This document shows, one piece after another, positions 34,297 through 42,487 of a stretch of 64,000 bases of DNA (the first letter of the stretch is position 1; each line of letters begins with the position of its first letter). The position numbers were made by a program, and so were the translations under genes. The DNA is from CALODL01 sp942492115 (lineage in GTDB: Bacteria > Planctomycetota > Phycisphaerae > UBA1845 > CAIVHJ01): contig CALODL010000002.1 of assembly GCA_942492115.1 (NCBI GenBank), forward strand, positions 1-64,000. The letters run 5' to 3'. Under the pieces are notes generated by a model. It did not search any database. It was not told the DNA's origin and saw only the letters and a program-made list of their open reading frames with translations.

Positions 34297-35019
34297 TCAC
34301 GCCGCGTGATTCGCGGTTGCAAACAGTTCCCCCTGGATCCGGCGCAGGGTCTGACGATAGTCCCAATGGTGCGACAGGGGTGCCCAGTTCATGCCGTCGA
34401 GGATGCACTCTGCAGTCTGCCGCGCGGCGCGCCCGGTGTCCTGCAGGCCGAGCACCTCAGTTTCGAAACGCATGTTCGCCAGTGAGCGGATGCCGTGTGT
34501 CAGGGCCCACAGGCCATACGTGATGCTGCCCTCGGATTGCTCTGTGGTCAGCTCCAGATCACCGTCGGTCACAGCTTGATGGATGATCTCACGTGCAATC
34601 CCCAAGATGGCCTGTTGTCGGCGGCGGACTTCGGCGCGGCGCCGGCGCGGGATGCGCTGCGCCCGCGTGCCCATGCGGATAACCTCTTGGGCGTACTGGT
34701 ATTCAGGAAAACGTTCGTAGAACAGTTCGTCTCCGTAGTTGTAGGCCAGGATGCGTTCCCGACTGCGGCCCTGGAAGCCGCGGGCCCGAGCGACCAGGTC
34801 ATGGCGGCTCACCAGCGCCGCGCTGACCATCCCGGCGAGGACGTCTTCTTTGCAGCTGAAGTGCTGGTAGATGGTGCCCTTCGAGTATTCCGCGCGTTCG
34901 GCGATGCGGTCCATGCTCAGGGCAGCGTAGCCTTCGGTCATCAGGATGTGTCGGGCGACATCGAGGATCAGGCGCTCGCGTCGCCGCACGTCGCGTTGTC
35001 GTCGTGCTTGCGTGGGCAT
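34297..35019 (-). CDS. TetR-family transcriptional regulator (downstream flank of the Mla operon)
   Basis: A 240-residue regulator with an N-terminal TetR helix-turn-helix (LILDVARHILMTEGY; MDRIAERAEYSKGTIYQHF). It is paralogous to the TetR at 38998-39723: the DNA-binding domain is nearly the same and both end in LDG-x-x-W-x-x-LS-x-x-WDY. The promoter TTGTCA-17-TAGACT places the start site at or next to the ATG, implying a leaderless transcript. A palindrome overlapping the -35 suggests autoregulation. It lies 132 bp after the MCE gene. Confidence 0.93.
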   Translation of the reverse strand: MPTQARRQRDVRRRERLILDVARHILMTEGYAALSMDRIAERAEYSKGTIYQHFSCKEDVLAGMVSAALVSRHDLVARARGFQGRSRERILAYNYGDELFYERFPEYQYAQEVIRMGTRAQRIPRRRRAEVRRRQQAILGIAREIIHQAVTDGDLELTTEQSEGSITYGLWALTHGIRSLANMRFETEVLGLQDTGRAARQTAECILDGMNWAPLSHHWDYRQTLRRIQGELFATANHAA

Positions 35020-35025
35020 CTAGGA

Positions 35026-35061
35026 AGTCTAGACGAGAAGTCGTATTTTGACAAAATGTCA
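35026..35061 (-). promoter_or_regulatory. Promoter and palindromic operator of the first TetR gene
   Basis: On the minus strand TTGTCA (35054-35049), 17-bp spacer and TAGACT (35031-35026); the predicted start falls at about 35019, the A of the ATG. TGACA-AAA-TGTCA (35049-35061) overlaps the -35, a typical TetR-type site. Confidence 0.65.
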
Positions 35062-35151
35062 GAAAATATTCACGGTGATTGATGACGCAAATACCGGCCT
35101 GCTAATGGCTTAAGAGGTTCCACAAAATTGCGGGCCGCCCAGTCCGGGCGG

Positions 35152-36423
35152 TCAGTCGACGCGCAATTCGGACAGCAGTGCCTGTTCGGCTTCGGCGAAG
35201 CGGGCCATGTGGGTGGCGAGGTCGGCACGTAACCGCTTGAACTCGTCATTGTCGGGAGTGGCGCCTTCGGGAAACGCCTCGATGAACGTGCTCAGTTGCG
35301 TCGTGGCCCGATCCAGGTGAGCGGATGCTTCGGCAAAGCGACGCGCGGTGTTGAACAGGTAGACCTCTTTTTGTTGTTCTGCGGTGGGCTTGTAGAACAG
35401 GCGCCAGGGATTCGTCCGCAACTCCGCAATGCCCGACTTGAGGTGCGCGCTGGCGTCGCTGGCATTGCTGATGATGCGATCGAGTTCGTCACGGTTCATG
35501 GCCACGGTCTGGCGCGCATCCGCTGTCGTTGCTTCGACGTTGTCCAGAGAATGGTTCAGTGCCGTCAGCGATGCGTGGATCTTGACGATCATCGGGTCCT
35601 CGGAGGGTTCCTTGTCTGGCAGATCGAATTCTCGAGCCAGCGTTTCATCGATGGTCCGCGCCGCTTGTGCAACGGAGTCCGCTGCCGATTCGAGTTGGGG
35701 GCGCTTGTCGTCAATCATTTGGGAGAGGTTCGCCAGGCCCGACTTGAGATGATCGAGGCTGTCGTGAATCTTGGCCAGGAGCGTCGCCGCATCCTCGGCG
35801 TTCATTTCTGATTTGAGACGCGAAGTGACATCGTTGAGATCCGCCATCGAGCTGCTGAGCTTGTAAATCAAAGATTCGGGATCACTCGCATCGAGTTGAT
35901 TCTTGAGTTTCGCGAGCAGGCCATCGTCGTTGGTCTCGTCAAGTTCTTTGGACACGTGCTCAACCGCCGAGCGGAATCCGGCGATCTTACCTTCGGCCCG
36001 CTGGCTCGGGTCCAGCATGGTCGTGGAGTCGCCGGCACGAACGATGTCGATGACGCCCTTTGTACTCAACGGCGGAGCAGAAGCCATGATCTCGCAGTTG
36101 TCGTACAGGTCGATGTCCTCTTTGATCTCCGCGGTGACCTCGAGGAACTGCTGAGCGTGGGACAGGTTGGTGTCGTCCTCGGGGTCAGCTTTGATGATTT
36201 TCGTTCCCGTCACACGGCCGACAGGTTGCCCGAGGTAGTGGACGTAAGATCCTTCGCCGATGTACGGCATTCCTGGAGATTCCGGGAAACGTACGAGTAG
36301 CGGTTTCTTGGCTGACGGGGTCAGGCGCCCGCCGCTAATGAACAGGGCGAAAGCAACCGCCAGGCCGATCATCGTGATGACCGTCAGGCCGAGGCGGAAC
36401 GGGTTGCGTTTTTTTCTAGCCAT
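35152..36423 (-). CDS. MCE/MlaD-domain lipid transport protein
   Basis: This 423-residue protein has one N-terminal transmembrane anchor (about 12-32, LGLTVITMIGLAVAFALFISGG) and an MCE domain (about 40-125, PYIGEGSYVHYLGQPVGRVTG; LSTKGVIDIV). Long helical/coiled-coil segments to the C-terminus probably form a periplasmic tunnel or barrel. In Mla systems the MCE subunit binds phospholipid between membranes. It is last in the STAS-permease-ATPase-MCE operon, 19 bp after the ATPase. Confidence 0.92.
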   Translation of the reverse strand: MARKKRNPFRLGLTVITMIGLAVAFALFISGGRLTPSAKKPLLVRFPESPGMPYIGEGSYVHYLGQPVGRVTGTKIIKADPEDDTNLSHAQQFLEVTAEIKEDIDLYDNCEIMASAPPLSTKGVIDIVRAGDSTTMLDPSQRAEGKIAGFRSAVEHVSKELDETNDDGLLAKLKNQLDASDPESLIYKLSSSMADLNDVTSRLKSEMNAEDAATLLAKIHDSLDHLKSGLANLSQMIDDKRPQLESAADSVAQAARTIDETLAREFDLPDKEPSEDPMIVKIHASLTALNHSLDNVEATTADARQTVAMNRDELDRIISNASDASAHLKSGIAELRTNPWRLFYKPTAEQQKEVYLFNTARRFAEASAHLDRATTQLSTFIEAFPEGATPDNDEFKRLRADLATHMARFAEAEQALLSELRVD

Positions 36424-36442
36424 GGGTCTCGACTCTGCGGGA

Positions 36443-37330
36443 CTATTCCGCGCCTATCAGCTTTTCGAATTCGCTGCGGCCCTCGGCGTCCGTGAGTGGG
36501 CCCGTGCCGTAGCCGTTCAGGAACTGGTTCATCAAACGCTCGGCCTGCGTCGAGAGCGACGCAGGGTCGGAATCGCGCAACGCTTCAAACTCGCTGCGTG
36601 CACCGATCTTGAGGACTCGGCCGCGATCGAGCATGACCATGCGGTCGGCGATGCGAAAAGCGGAGTCCATTTCGTGGGTCACGACGATGCTCGTGACGCT
36701 GAGTTTCTTGGACAGGTCCATCATCAGTTCATCGATGGCTGTCGAGGTCACCGGATCGAGGCCAGCCGAAGGCTCGTCGTAGAACAGGATCTCGGGGTCG
36801 AGGGCGGTCGCGCGGGCGAGCCCGACTCGTTTTTTTTGACCTCCGGATAGCTGTGACGGCATCTTGTCCCGGTGGGCCAGCATCTTGACCTGCTCGAGTT
36901 TCATTGCCACGACGATGTCGATGACCTCGGGGTCAACGTAGGAGTGCTCCGCCAGCGGCAATGCGACATTTTCCGCCACTGTCAACGAATTGAACAGCGC
37001 GCCGCTCTGGAAAAGAATACCAAAACGCCGTCGAATGTCATTGAACGCGCCGTCGTCCATGTTGGCGATGTCGACGGCATCATCCATGCTTCGAGTGCAA
37101 AACAACAGGCTGCCGCCGTCAATGTGGTATTCGCCGATCAGGCAATTGAGCAGTGTACTTTTTCCACACCCACTGCCGCCCATGATGACCAGTGTCTCTC
37201 CGCGGACCACGTCGAAGGTGACGGCTTGCAGGACCGTGACTTCATCCCCGTCGGCGTTGAGGAACGTTTTGCGCAGATCCCTGCAGGATATGACGACGTC
37301 ATCCACGATGTCATTACCATCCAAAGGCAT
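36443..37330 (-). CDS. MlaF-type ABC transporter ATP-binding protein
   Basis: About 295 residues. Walker A GGSGCGKSTLLN, signature LSGGQKKRVGLARA, Walker B EILFYDEPSAGLDPV and H-loop VVTHEMDS are intact, and the Mla-specific GILFQSGALFNSLTV segment is present. It energises phospholipid transport with the MlaE-type permease. The ATG at 37330 overlaps the permease gene by 17 bp; a GTG eight codons later would avoid the overlap. Confidence 0.94.
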   Translation of the reverse strand: MPLDGNDIVDDVVISCRDLRKTFLNADGDEVTVLQAVTFDVVRGETLVIMGGSGCGKSTLLNCLIGEYHIDGGSLLFCTRSMDDAVDIANMDDGAFNDIRRRFGILFQSGALFNSLTVAENVALPLAEHSYVDPEVIDIVVAMKLEQVKMLAHRDKMPSQLSGGQKKRVGLARATALDPEILFYDEPSAGLDPVTSTAIDELMMDLSKKLSVTSIVVTHEMDSAFRIADRMVMLDRGRVLKIGARSEFEALRDSDPASLSTQAERLMNQFLNGYGTGPLTDAEGRSEFEKLIGAE

Positions 37331-38153
37331 AGAATACGGCCGTGAAAATCGCGTCGGTGCCGATGATCGCGACGATGGAAACAACCACCGTTGCGGTCGT
37401 CGCCTGACCGACACCCACAGCGCCACCCTTGACGTGGAGGCCCTTGTAAGCGGCAATCAGCGAGACGAGGGCTCCAAACACACCGGCCTTGAACAAGCCG
37501 GTTAGAAAATCCTTGAGCCCGACGGCCATTTGAGTGTTGTAGAGGTAGCCGCGGTAGTCCAGTTCCAGGACGCCGACTCCGGTCAACATACCCCCGATGA
37601 TTCCCACCACATCGGCAACGACGCTGAGTCCGATGATCATGATGACGGTGGCCAGAAATCGAGGAACGACCAGGAATTGGATCGGATCGAGTGCATGGGC
37701 GCGAAGGGCCTTGACCTCCTCGGCCTCGACCATGGCGCCCAGTTCGGCAGCGATGGACGCACCAGCAAATCCGCTGAGCACGATTGCCGTGATCAATGGG
37801 CCCAGTTCACGAATGACAGCGATTGCCACGACCGTTGCGACCTGGTCGAGCTGGCCGTACTTCTCGAGCGTGGGGGCCAGCTGGAGCGCCAGAATGCACC
37901 CGATGAACAGCTGAACGATGACCACGATCCCGATACTGTCGACGCCGACACGTACCATTTGCTCGATGAGGGCAGTGCGTCCAAGCTTCACGCGGCGATC
38001 GAAGAGGGCCCGGGTGACGGCGACCAAGGTGTCGCCCAGCAGAAATGCAATGCCGCCGCATGAGTTGATCAGGCTTTCGACGCCTCGAATCTTCTGATCG
38101 GCGAGCTTTCCAAGCTGGGTCACCGTATTGGTGAGGAATGTCGGCCTGCTCAT
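37314..38153 (-). CDS. MlaE-type ABC permease
   Basis: This 279-residue permease has about five transmembrane helices and the MlaE/YrbE signature (LGPLITAIVLSGFAGASIAAELGAM, MVEAEEVKALRAHALDPIQFLVVPR). It transports phospholipid across or out of the inner membrane. It overlaps the STAS gene by 4 bp and is followed by MlaF and MCE. Confidence 0.95.
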   Translation of the reverse strand: MSRPTFLTNTVTQLGKLADQKIRGVESLINSCGGIAFLLGDTLVAVTRALFDRRVKLGRTALIEQMVRVGVDSIGIVVIVQLFIGCILALQLAPTLEKYGQLDQVATVVAIAVIRELGPLITAIVLSGFAGASIAAELGAMVEAEEVKALRAHALDPIQFLVVPRFLATVIMIIGLSVVADVVGIIGGMLTGVGVLELDYRGYLYNTQMAVGLKDFLTGLFKAGVFGALVSLIAAYKGLHVKGGAVGVGQATTATVVVSIVAIIGTDAIFTAVFYAFGW

Positions 38154-38488
38154 TGCTGCCGTGCTTCTTCGAGTGTCTCAAAGATCCTGAAAACGCCGTC
38201 GAGTTTGGTGATCTCGAACACGCTTCGAACCGTACTCTGGAGGCCCACGAGCGAGAAGGCGATTTGGCGGGTCTTCAGCCGACGCCAGATCTCGACCAGC
38301 GTACCCACGCCAGAGGAGTCGATGTAACTCAAGTCGCTGAGATCGACGACAAGGTGCTTTGCGCTGCCTTCAGCCACCTCGACGAGACGCTTGTGGAAGG
38401 TGGGAGATTGCTCGAAGGTCAATTCCCCCTCAACCACGATGACCACGACGTCCTCGTGGTGTTTGATGTCCTTGATGATCGTGCTCAT
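38150..38488 (-). CDS. STAS-domain protein (MlaB-like)
   Basis: A 112-residue STAS/anti-sigma-antagonist-fold protein with the conserved DLSYIDSSGVGTLVE motif; its Ser is the usual phosphorylation site. In Mla systems MlaB is a STAS protein that stabilises the ABC complex, so this is the likely role here. It overlaps the permease gene by 4 bp. Confidence 0.92.
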   Translation of the reverse strand: MSTIIKDIKHHEDVVVIVVEGELTFEQSPTFHKRLVEVAEGSAKHLVVDLSDLSYIDSSGVGTLVEIWRRLKTRQIAFSLVGLQSTVRSVFEITKLDGVFRIFETLEEARQQ

Positions 38489-38533
38489 CCGTAAACGCCT
38501 GCGCCGACTAAGTTTTCTAGAGCTGGAAGGGGG

Positions 38534-38562
38534 ATGCTATTCTGTTCTGAGGGTTTCTTCAA
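38534..38562 (-). promoter_or_regulatory. Candidate promoter of the Mla operon
   Basis: On the minus strand TTGAAG (38562-38557), 17-bp spacer and TAGCAT (38539-38534), giving a start near 38527 and a short 5' UTR before the STAS gene. Each hexamer matches four of six consensus bases. Confidence 0.45.
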
Positions 38563-38572
38563 GCGTTCGCTC

Positions 38573-38926
38573 TCAACGCGTGCTTTCAGGGCCGCCGGCT
38601 GCTCGTGGAGAGGGCGGCTGGACGGCGAATTCACGCCACGCACGTATCGCGGTGTAGCGGTCACTGGTCGACGCATTCGCCCGGAAGCCCAACCGGGTGC
38701 CGGTGATGCGTTCGAGGGACAGGATGGCGCAATAACGCACTCCAACGTCAGCGTGGTCAAGTTCCTCGATCAGCTCGGGGACCGCATCCGCGTCCTGCGC
38801 GCGGGCCAATTCGAGGATTTCGCGGATCCGATCGTCGGGCGACTGGGGGACGGCTGGTTGAGGTCGGGCGCAGCCCTGGCCGGCGATCGTGACCCCGATT
38901 GCAATCAGCAACCGCTTTGTTCTCAT
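38573..38926 (-). CDS. Small HEAT-repeat-like lipoprotein
   Basis: About 117 residues. MRTKRLLIAIGVTIAGQGC looks like a lipoprotein signal with a non-ideal lipobox (GQGC). The mature part has one HEAT-like helical pair (VPELIEELDHADVGVRYCAILSLERITG) and ends with an Ala/Pro-rich tail. An ATG at 38950 is an alternative start. It lies between the second TetR gene and the STAS gene on the same strand; a connection with Mla is positional only. Confidence 0.6.
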   Translation of the reverse strand: MRTKRLLIAIGVTIAGQGCARPQPAVPQSPDDRIREILELARAQDADAVPELIEELDHADVGVRYCAILSLERITGTRLGFRANASTSDRYTAIRAWREFAVQPPSPRAAGGPESTR

Positions 38927-38997
38927 CAGGTTGAACACATCGCCGAGCATGGGGGCCCAGTATAGGCCGCAGGTACACCCCCCGCCAGTCCGTGACG

Positions 38998-39723
38998 TCA
39001 TGTGCGGCCTGCCCGTTTGATTTCGGCGGCAAAGTGTTCCGTGCCGGCCCGGCGGAGCGTTGCAGGATAGTCCCATTCCGTGGATAACGCGCGCCACCCG
39101 AAACCGTCGAGCGTAGCGGCCATGACCGTGCGCAGTGTGTCGTGCACATCGGCGATCGCAAAGTGGCCATCCCGGTCGTTGTCGACGCGCGTCCTCACGC
39201 CAAACATCAGCCCTTCTACCGCGAGAAGGACGGTCGATTCATCGATGACGGCAGCGTCGAGATCGCCTGCTGCGAGGGCGTCGCGGATGATCCCCTGGAT
39301 GATGCTCAGGTTACGGTGTCGGCAAGTGGACAAGCGCATCCGCCGCTCGGGCCCGGCCCGGTCGATGAAACTGGAGATTTCGATGATCTCTGTCGCTCGA
39401 ACGTGATCTGGATTCAAGCGGCAGTGTAATTCGTCGGCCTGTAACAAGACTGCCATGCGTTCACGCGTGGTGCCCGGAAACCTCGCGGCCGTTGCCAGTA
39501 ACTCCGCGCGGCGCTCGAGATTGCTGACCATGATGCCTGTGAGGACGTCTTCTTTGCTACGAAAATGCTGGTATATGGTCCCCTTGGCGTATTCGGTTGC
39601 GGCGGCAATCCGGTCCATGCTCAAACCGAAGTAACCCTCTTTGAGCAGCAGGCGCCGCGCAATCTTGAGGATGAGCTCGTCACGTTGTCGTATCTCTCGT
39701 TGTTTTCGACTCAGGCGTGGCAT
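38998..39723 (-). CDS. TetR-family transcriptional regulator (upstream flank of the Mla operon)
   Basis: A 241-residue paralogue of the TetR at 34297-35019: LILKIARRLLLKEGY, MDRIAAATEYAKGTIYQHF, and a C-terminal LDGFGWRALSTEWDYPATLRRAG block. The ATG at 39723 gives the same length as the paralogue. It has its own promoter with a near-perfect palindrome between -35 and -10. Ligand unknown; the flanking position suggests control of lipid transport. Confidence 0.93.
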   Translation of the reverse strand: MPRLSRKQREIRQRDELILKIARRLLLKEGYFGLSMDRIAAATEYAKGTIYQHFRSKEDVLTGIMVSNLERRAELLATAARFPGTTRERMAVLLQADELHCRLNPDHVRATEIIEISSFIDRAGPERRMRLSTCRHRNLSIIQGIIRDALAAGDLDAAVIDESTVLLAVEGLMFGVRTRVDNDRDGHFAIADVHDTLRTVMAATLDGFGWRALSTEWDYPATLRRAGTEHFAAEIKRAGRT

Positions 39724-39757
39724 GCGGACGTTATCCAGGGGGCGCGGGGCCCAGGTG

Positions 39758-39786
39758 AATCTAGACCATGGTCCAGTTGCTGTCAA
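39758..39786 (-). promoter_or_regulatory. Promoter with spacer palindrome for the second TetR gene
   Basis: On the minus strand TTGACA (39786-39781), 17-bp spacer and TAGATT (39763-39758). GACCATGGTC (39764-39773), extending to CTAGACCATGGTCCAG with two mismatches, sits inside the spacer, a classical place for autorepression. Confidence 0.7.
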
Positions 39787-39890
39787 ACCGTCACTGGTCA
39801 AAGTGTCGGTTGGATTGTACGGATCCTTTAGTCTATATGCAGCAATGAGAAAAGCGAATGGACGGGGGGCTGCTGACCCGTCTGTCTTTC

Positions 39891-39925
39891 TTGACGATGC
39901 GTCAATACCTGCCTGCGCTTATAAT
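39891..39925 (+). promoter_or_regulatory. Palindrome and -10 element upstream of the 39962 gene
   Basis: TTGACG-ATG-CGTCAA (39891-39905) is a perfect palindrome with a 3-nt centre, of the same architecture as the TetR1 site (TGACA-AAA-TGTCA). A perfect TATAAT lies at 39920-39925 with no good -35 at the right distance, so an activator or extended element may be needed. Confidence 0.5.
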
Positions 39926-39961
39926 GAGCGATTCGAACGCTCGAGAATCTAAAAAGGATAT

Positions 39962-40957
39962 ATGGACCACCTCACGCTCAACGCCCTGTTTCGAATTCCT
40001 GCTCGCCGGTTCGTGTTCTGCGGCATGGCGGCGATGTTTGCCGTGTGCACGGGATGTGCGACCATCGGGATTGCACCGCGTGATTGGGAGATGGCGTTCA
40101 CCACTCCCGGGGGTGAAGTCGTCCTGGCAACGCTGTCCAGCCAGGAATTATTCAATGGCGACGACTTGCCGCGTTCCCGACGTGTGCTCCGGACCATTGG
40201 GCGGTGCCAGGGCGCGTGGTCGGATCCGCTATCGGGGCGTATCGCCACGCTGGAACGCGACCGCCAGAACGATATTGTGCGCGTTTATGATGAAATCTCG
40301 GAACCGATCCTCGAGTACCGCTCGGATCAACTGCTGACCGGACGCGCCCGGTCGCTGCCGGCCCTCAGTGCGGGTGGGCGGCGTATCGCCTTCGTGACCG
40401 AACATGGGGCTGTCTTCATCGGTCGCATCGATACGGGTGAGCGTGATCTCGTACAGGTTTGCGACGTCGCGCCGGTGGGCCTGCATGGCTACCCAGGGCG
40501 TGATTGCATGTGGCATTCTCGAGATGATGTCATTGTTGGCTGTGGTGAACGCGTCTATCAGGTTGATGTCGCGCGCCAGCAAACTCATTTTGTCGTGTTT
40601 GGTCATCCTGCCGGCGTTGCCGCGGGAGGCGTGGTTCTTGTTCGCGCAACATCACGGGACGGTTTCGATCTCGTCGATTCTGCGACCGGGACCGCGTTGC
40701 TGAACCTCGAAGGACGTTTCGCAGGCTTGTCCCCGGACGGTCAGTTCATTGCTCTAGTGACGCGCGATGATACGGGTGTTGAGGAGTTCGTCGTCTACCA
40801 CCGCGCTACTGCTCGGCGACGCACCGTGCGTTTCGTCGAGCCCGGCTGGCGTCTGGGATCGTGGCATGATGTGACGGCGCTGCACGAGATCGCTTCCGCG
40901 GGTCGTCCGGCCGCGCAGCCGTGGGTCCCAACCGTCCGGCAGTCAGCGCCAGACTAG
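39962..40957 (+). CDS. Exported beta-propeller-like protein, probable lipoprotein
   Basis: The 331-residue protein has an N-terminal signal (RFVFCGMAAMFAVCTGC) ending in Cys; the lipobox is imperfect. The mature part has WD40-like repeated strands (GRIATLERDR; GGRRIAFVTEHG; DGQFIALVTRDD) that suggest a beta-propeller. No catalytic motif. It stands alone on the plus strand opposite the TetR2-Mla locus and shares a TetR-like palindrome in its promoter region. The ATG follows an AAAAAGGATAT site. Confidence 0.65.
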   Translation: MDHLTLNALFRIPARRFVFCGMAAMFAVCTGCATIGIAPRDWEMAFTTPGGEVVLATLSSQELFNGDDLPRSRRVLRTIGRCQGAWSDPLSGRIATLERDRQNDIVRVYDEISEPILEYRSDQLLTGRARSLPALSAGGRRIAFVTEHGAVFIGRIDTGERDLVQVCDVAPVGLHGYPGRDCMWHSRDDVIVGCGERVYQVDVARQQTHFVVFGHPAGVAAGGVVLVRATSRDGFDLVDSATGTALLNLEGRFAGLSPDGQFIALVTRDDTGVEEFVVYHRATARRRTVRFVEPGWRLGSWHDVTALHEIASAGRPAAQPWVPTVRQSAPD

Positions 40958-41129
40958 GCTTTGTCTGAAAGCGACGGCATGGCGAGATCGGGCAAGGCGC
41001 TGGGCGTCAAGGCAGCAGGGCCGAAATGGCCGCAGGCGTATCACGCAATACGCTGGACTATTTCGGGCTGAGAACGCAGGAAGCAAGCGTCGCAGCCGAT
41101 CGTAGCTTGCGGAGTTCTCAGACAGAGGC
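40957..41129. repeat. 173-bp palindromic (MITE/REP-like) element
   Basis: Ends GGCTTTGTCTGA and TCAGACAGAGGC are inverted repeats matching at 10 of 12 positions. Inside are two compound hairpins: GCCGAAAT...GCGTAT/ATACGC...ATTTCGGGC (41020-41068) and CTGAGAAC...GCAAGC/GCTTGC...GTTCTCAG (41068-41121). There is no ORF. It starts at the last base of the preceding stop codon. Likely a non-autonomous mobile or REP-type element or a structured RNA. Confidence 0.65.
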
Positions 41130-41159
41130 TAATCAGGCTGATTCAATCGGAGTTGAGCC

Positions 41160-42140
41160 ATGACGTGGATCGTGATGTTGTGCGTGATGTCCCAGGTCGT
41201 AGTGCAGGAAGCCGGGGGGCTCGAAGTGGACCGTTTGGACGGCGTAGCTCGAGAACGCGAATACATGAAACAGGTGATTCGCCGCGCCCAAGCCGGGGAA
41301 GCGGCCGCGCAGTATGAGTTCGGCTGGCGTCTGGCCAACGGTGATCTCATTCCACAGGATACGACCGCGGCGATCGAATGGTATCAACGCGCCGCCGAGC
41401 AGGGGCATGTCAACGCACAATACAATTTGGCCGTGATGCATGCCGAAGCAGTCGGTACCCCACGGAACAACGGTGAAGCGGTGCGCTGGTTTCTCGCAGC
41501 AGGAGAGCAGGGGCACGCATTGTCCCAGGCCAGACTGGGGAACCATTACTCGACCGGGCAGGGCGTCACGCGTGACATGGTTCAGGCGGCGCGGTGGTAT
41601 CAGCGGGCAGCAGATCAGGGCAACGACATCGCCATGACACGGCTGGGTTTCCTGTATGACAACGGCCAGGGAGTCAAGCAGGATTCGGAGCAGGCGCTGG
41701 TGTGGTATATCAAGGCGGGCGAGGCCGGCAACGTGGTGGCTCAACACAATCTGGGGGTCAAGTACCACGAGGGCCGAGGGGTGGCGCCGAGTCCGGCCGA
41801 AGCGGCCAGGTGGTACCTCCTTGCTGCAGAACAGGGCAAGCCAGAGTCACAATTCAACCTGGCGCAGCTGTATCTCAGAGGAACCGGTGTCGATGAAGAT
41901 CCGCGCGAAGCCTACAAGTGGTTGAAGCTCGCAGCTTTCGAACACAGCAGCACTCAGGCTAAGGCTCAGGCCGAGCTGGACCGCCTTGCCACCATGCTCA
42001 AAGCGGAGCATCTCGCGGAAGCAGAACGCCGTGCCGGTGAGTGGTTGGACCTCAAGCAGAGCCGAGAGCGTGCGAACAAAGCGATGTCGGTCGAGCGTGG
42101 TGGCGTGCGCAAGACAGTTCCCTTGGAGAAAGGGCCCTGA
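41160..42140 (+). CDS. Sel1-like (TPR) repeat protein
   Basis: The 326-residue protein has about six Sel1 repeats (AAIEWYQRAAEQGHVNAQYNLAV; AARWYQRAADQGNDIAMTRLG; ALVWYIKAGEAGNVVAQHNLG). The N-terminus (MTWIVMLCVMSQVVVQ) is hydrophobic and may be a short signal. Sel1 proteins act as adaptors in protein-protein contacts. GGAG precedes the ATG. It overlaps the ATL gene by one base (TGATG). Confidence 0.88.
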   Translation: MTWIVMLCVMSQVVVQEAGGLEVDRLDGVAREREYMKQVIRRAQAGEAAAQYEFGWRLANGDLIPQDTTAAIEWYQRAAEQGHVNAQYNLAVMHAEAVGTPRNNGEAVRWFLAAGEQGHALSQARLGNHYSTGQGVTRDMVQAARWYQRAADQGNDIAMTRLGFLYDNGQGVKQDSEQALVWYIKAGEAGNVVAQHNLGVKYHEGRGVAPSPAEAARWYLLAAEQGKPESQFNLAQLYLRGTGVDEDPREAYKWLKLAAFEHSSTQAKAQAELDRLATMLKAEHLAEAERRAGEWLDLKQSRERANKAMSVERGGVRKTVPLEKGP

Positions 42141-42487
42141 TGGCTGCGCCCGTTCGCGAAGGGACATCACCGGACGCACACGCCGCCCGCATCCTCGGCG
42201 CTGTGCAGCGTATTCCAGCTGGCCACGTGGCGACCTATGGTCAGGTGGCGGAACTGGCGGGCATGCCGCGCCGCGCCCGGCTCGTGGGGCGCGTGCTGGG
42301 GCACCACGAGCTGGCAGAGGGCGTCCCGTGGCACCGTGTCATCGGCTCGGCGGGGCACATCGCGGCGCGGGGGGGCGGGGAAGTCGAGCAGCGTCGTCGC
42401 CTGTCAGCCGAGGGTGTGCAATTCAGCGACTCGGGGCGCATCGACCTGTCGATTTATCAGTGGCGACCTACTTCGCCATCTTCCTGA
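42140..42487 (+). CDS. Alkyltransferase-like (ATL) DNA repair protein
   Basis: This 115-residue protein of the MGMT C-terminal family has the helix-turn-helix and Arg finger (GHVATYGQVAELAGMPRRARLVG). The alkyl-acceptor motif PCHRV is replaced by PWHRVIG. Trp at the Cys position is the hallmark of ATL proteins, which flip and flag O6-alkylguanine for nucleotide excision repair instead of removing it. It is translationally coupled to the Sel1 gene and overlaps the EVE gene tail-to-tail by 20 bp. Confidence 0.92.
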   Translation: MAAPVREGTSPDAHAARILGAVQRIPAGHVATYGQVAELAGMPRRARLVGRVLGHHELAEGVPWHRVIGSAGHIAARGGGEVEQRRRLSAEGVQFSDSGRIDLSIYQWRPTSPSS

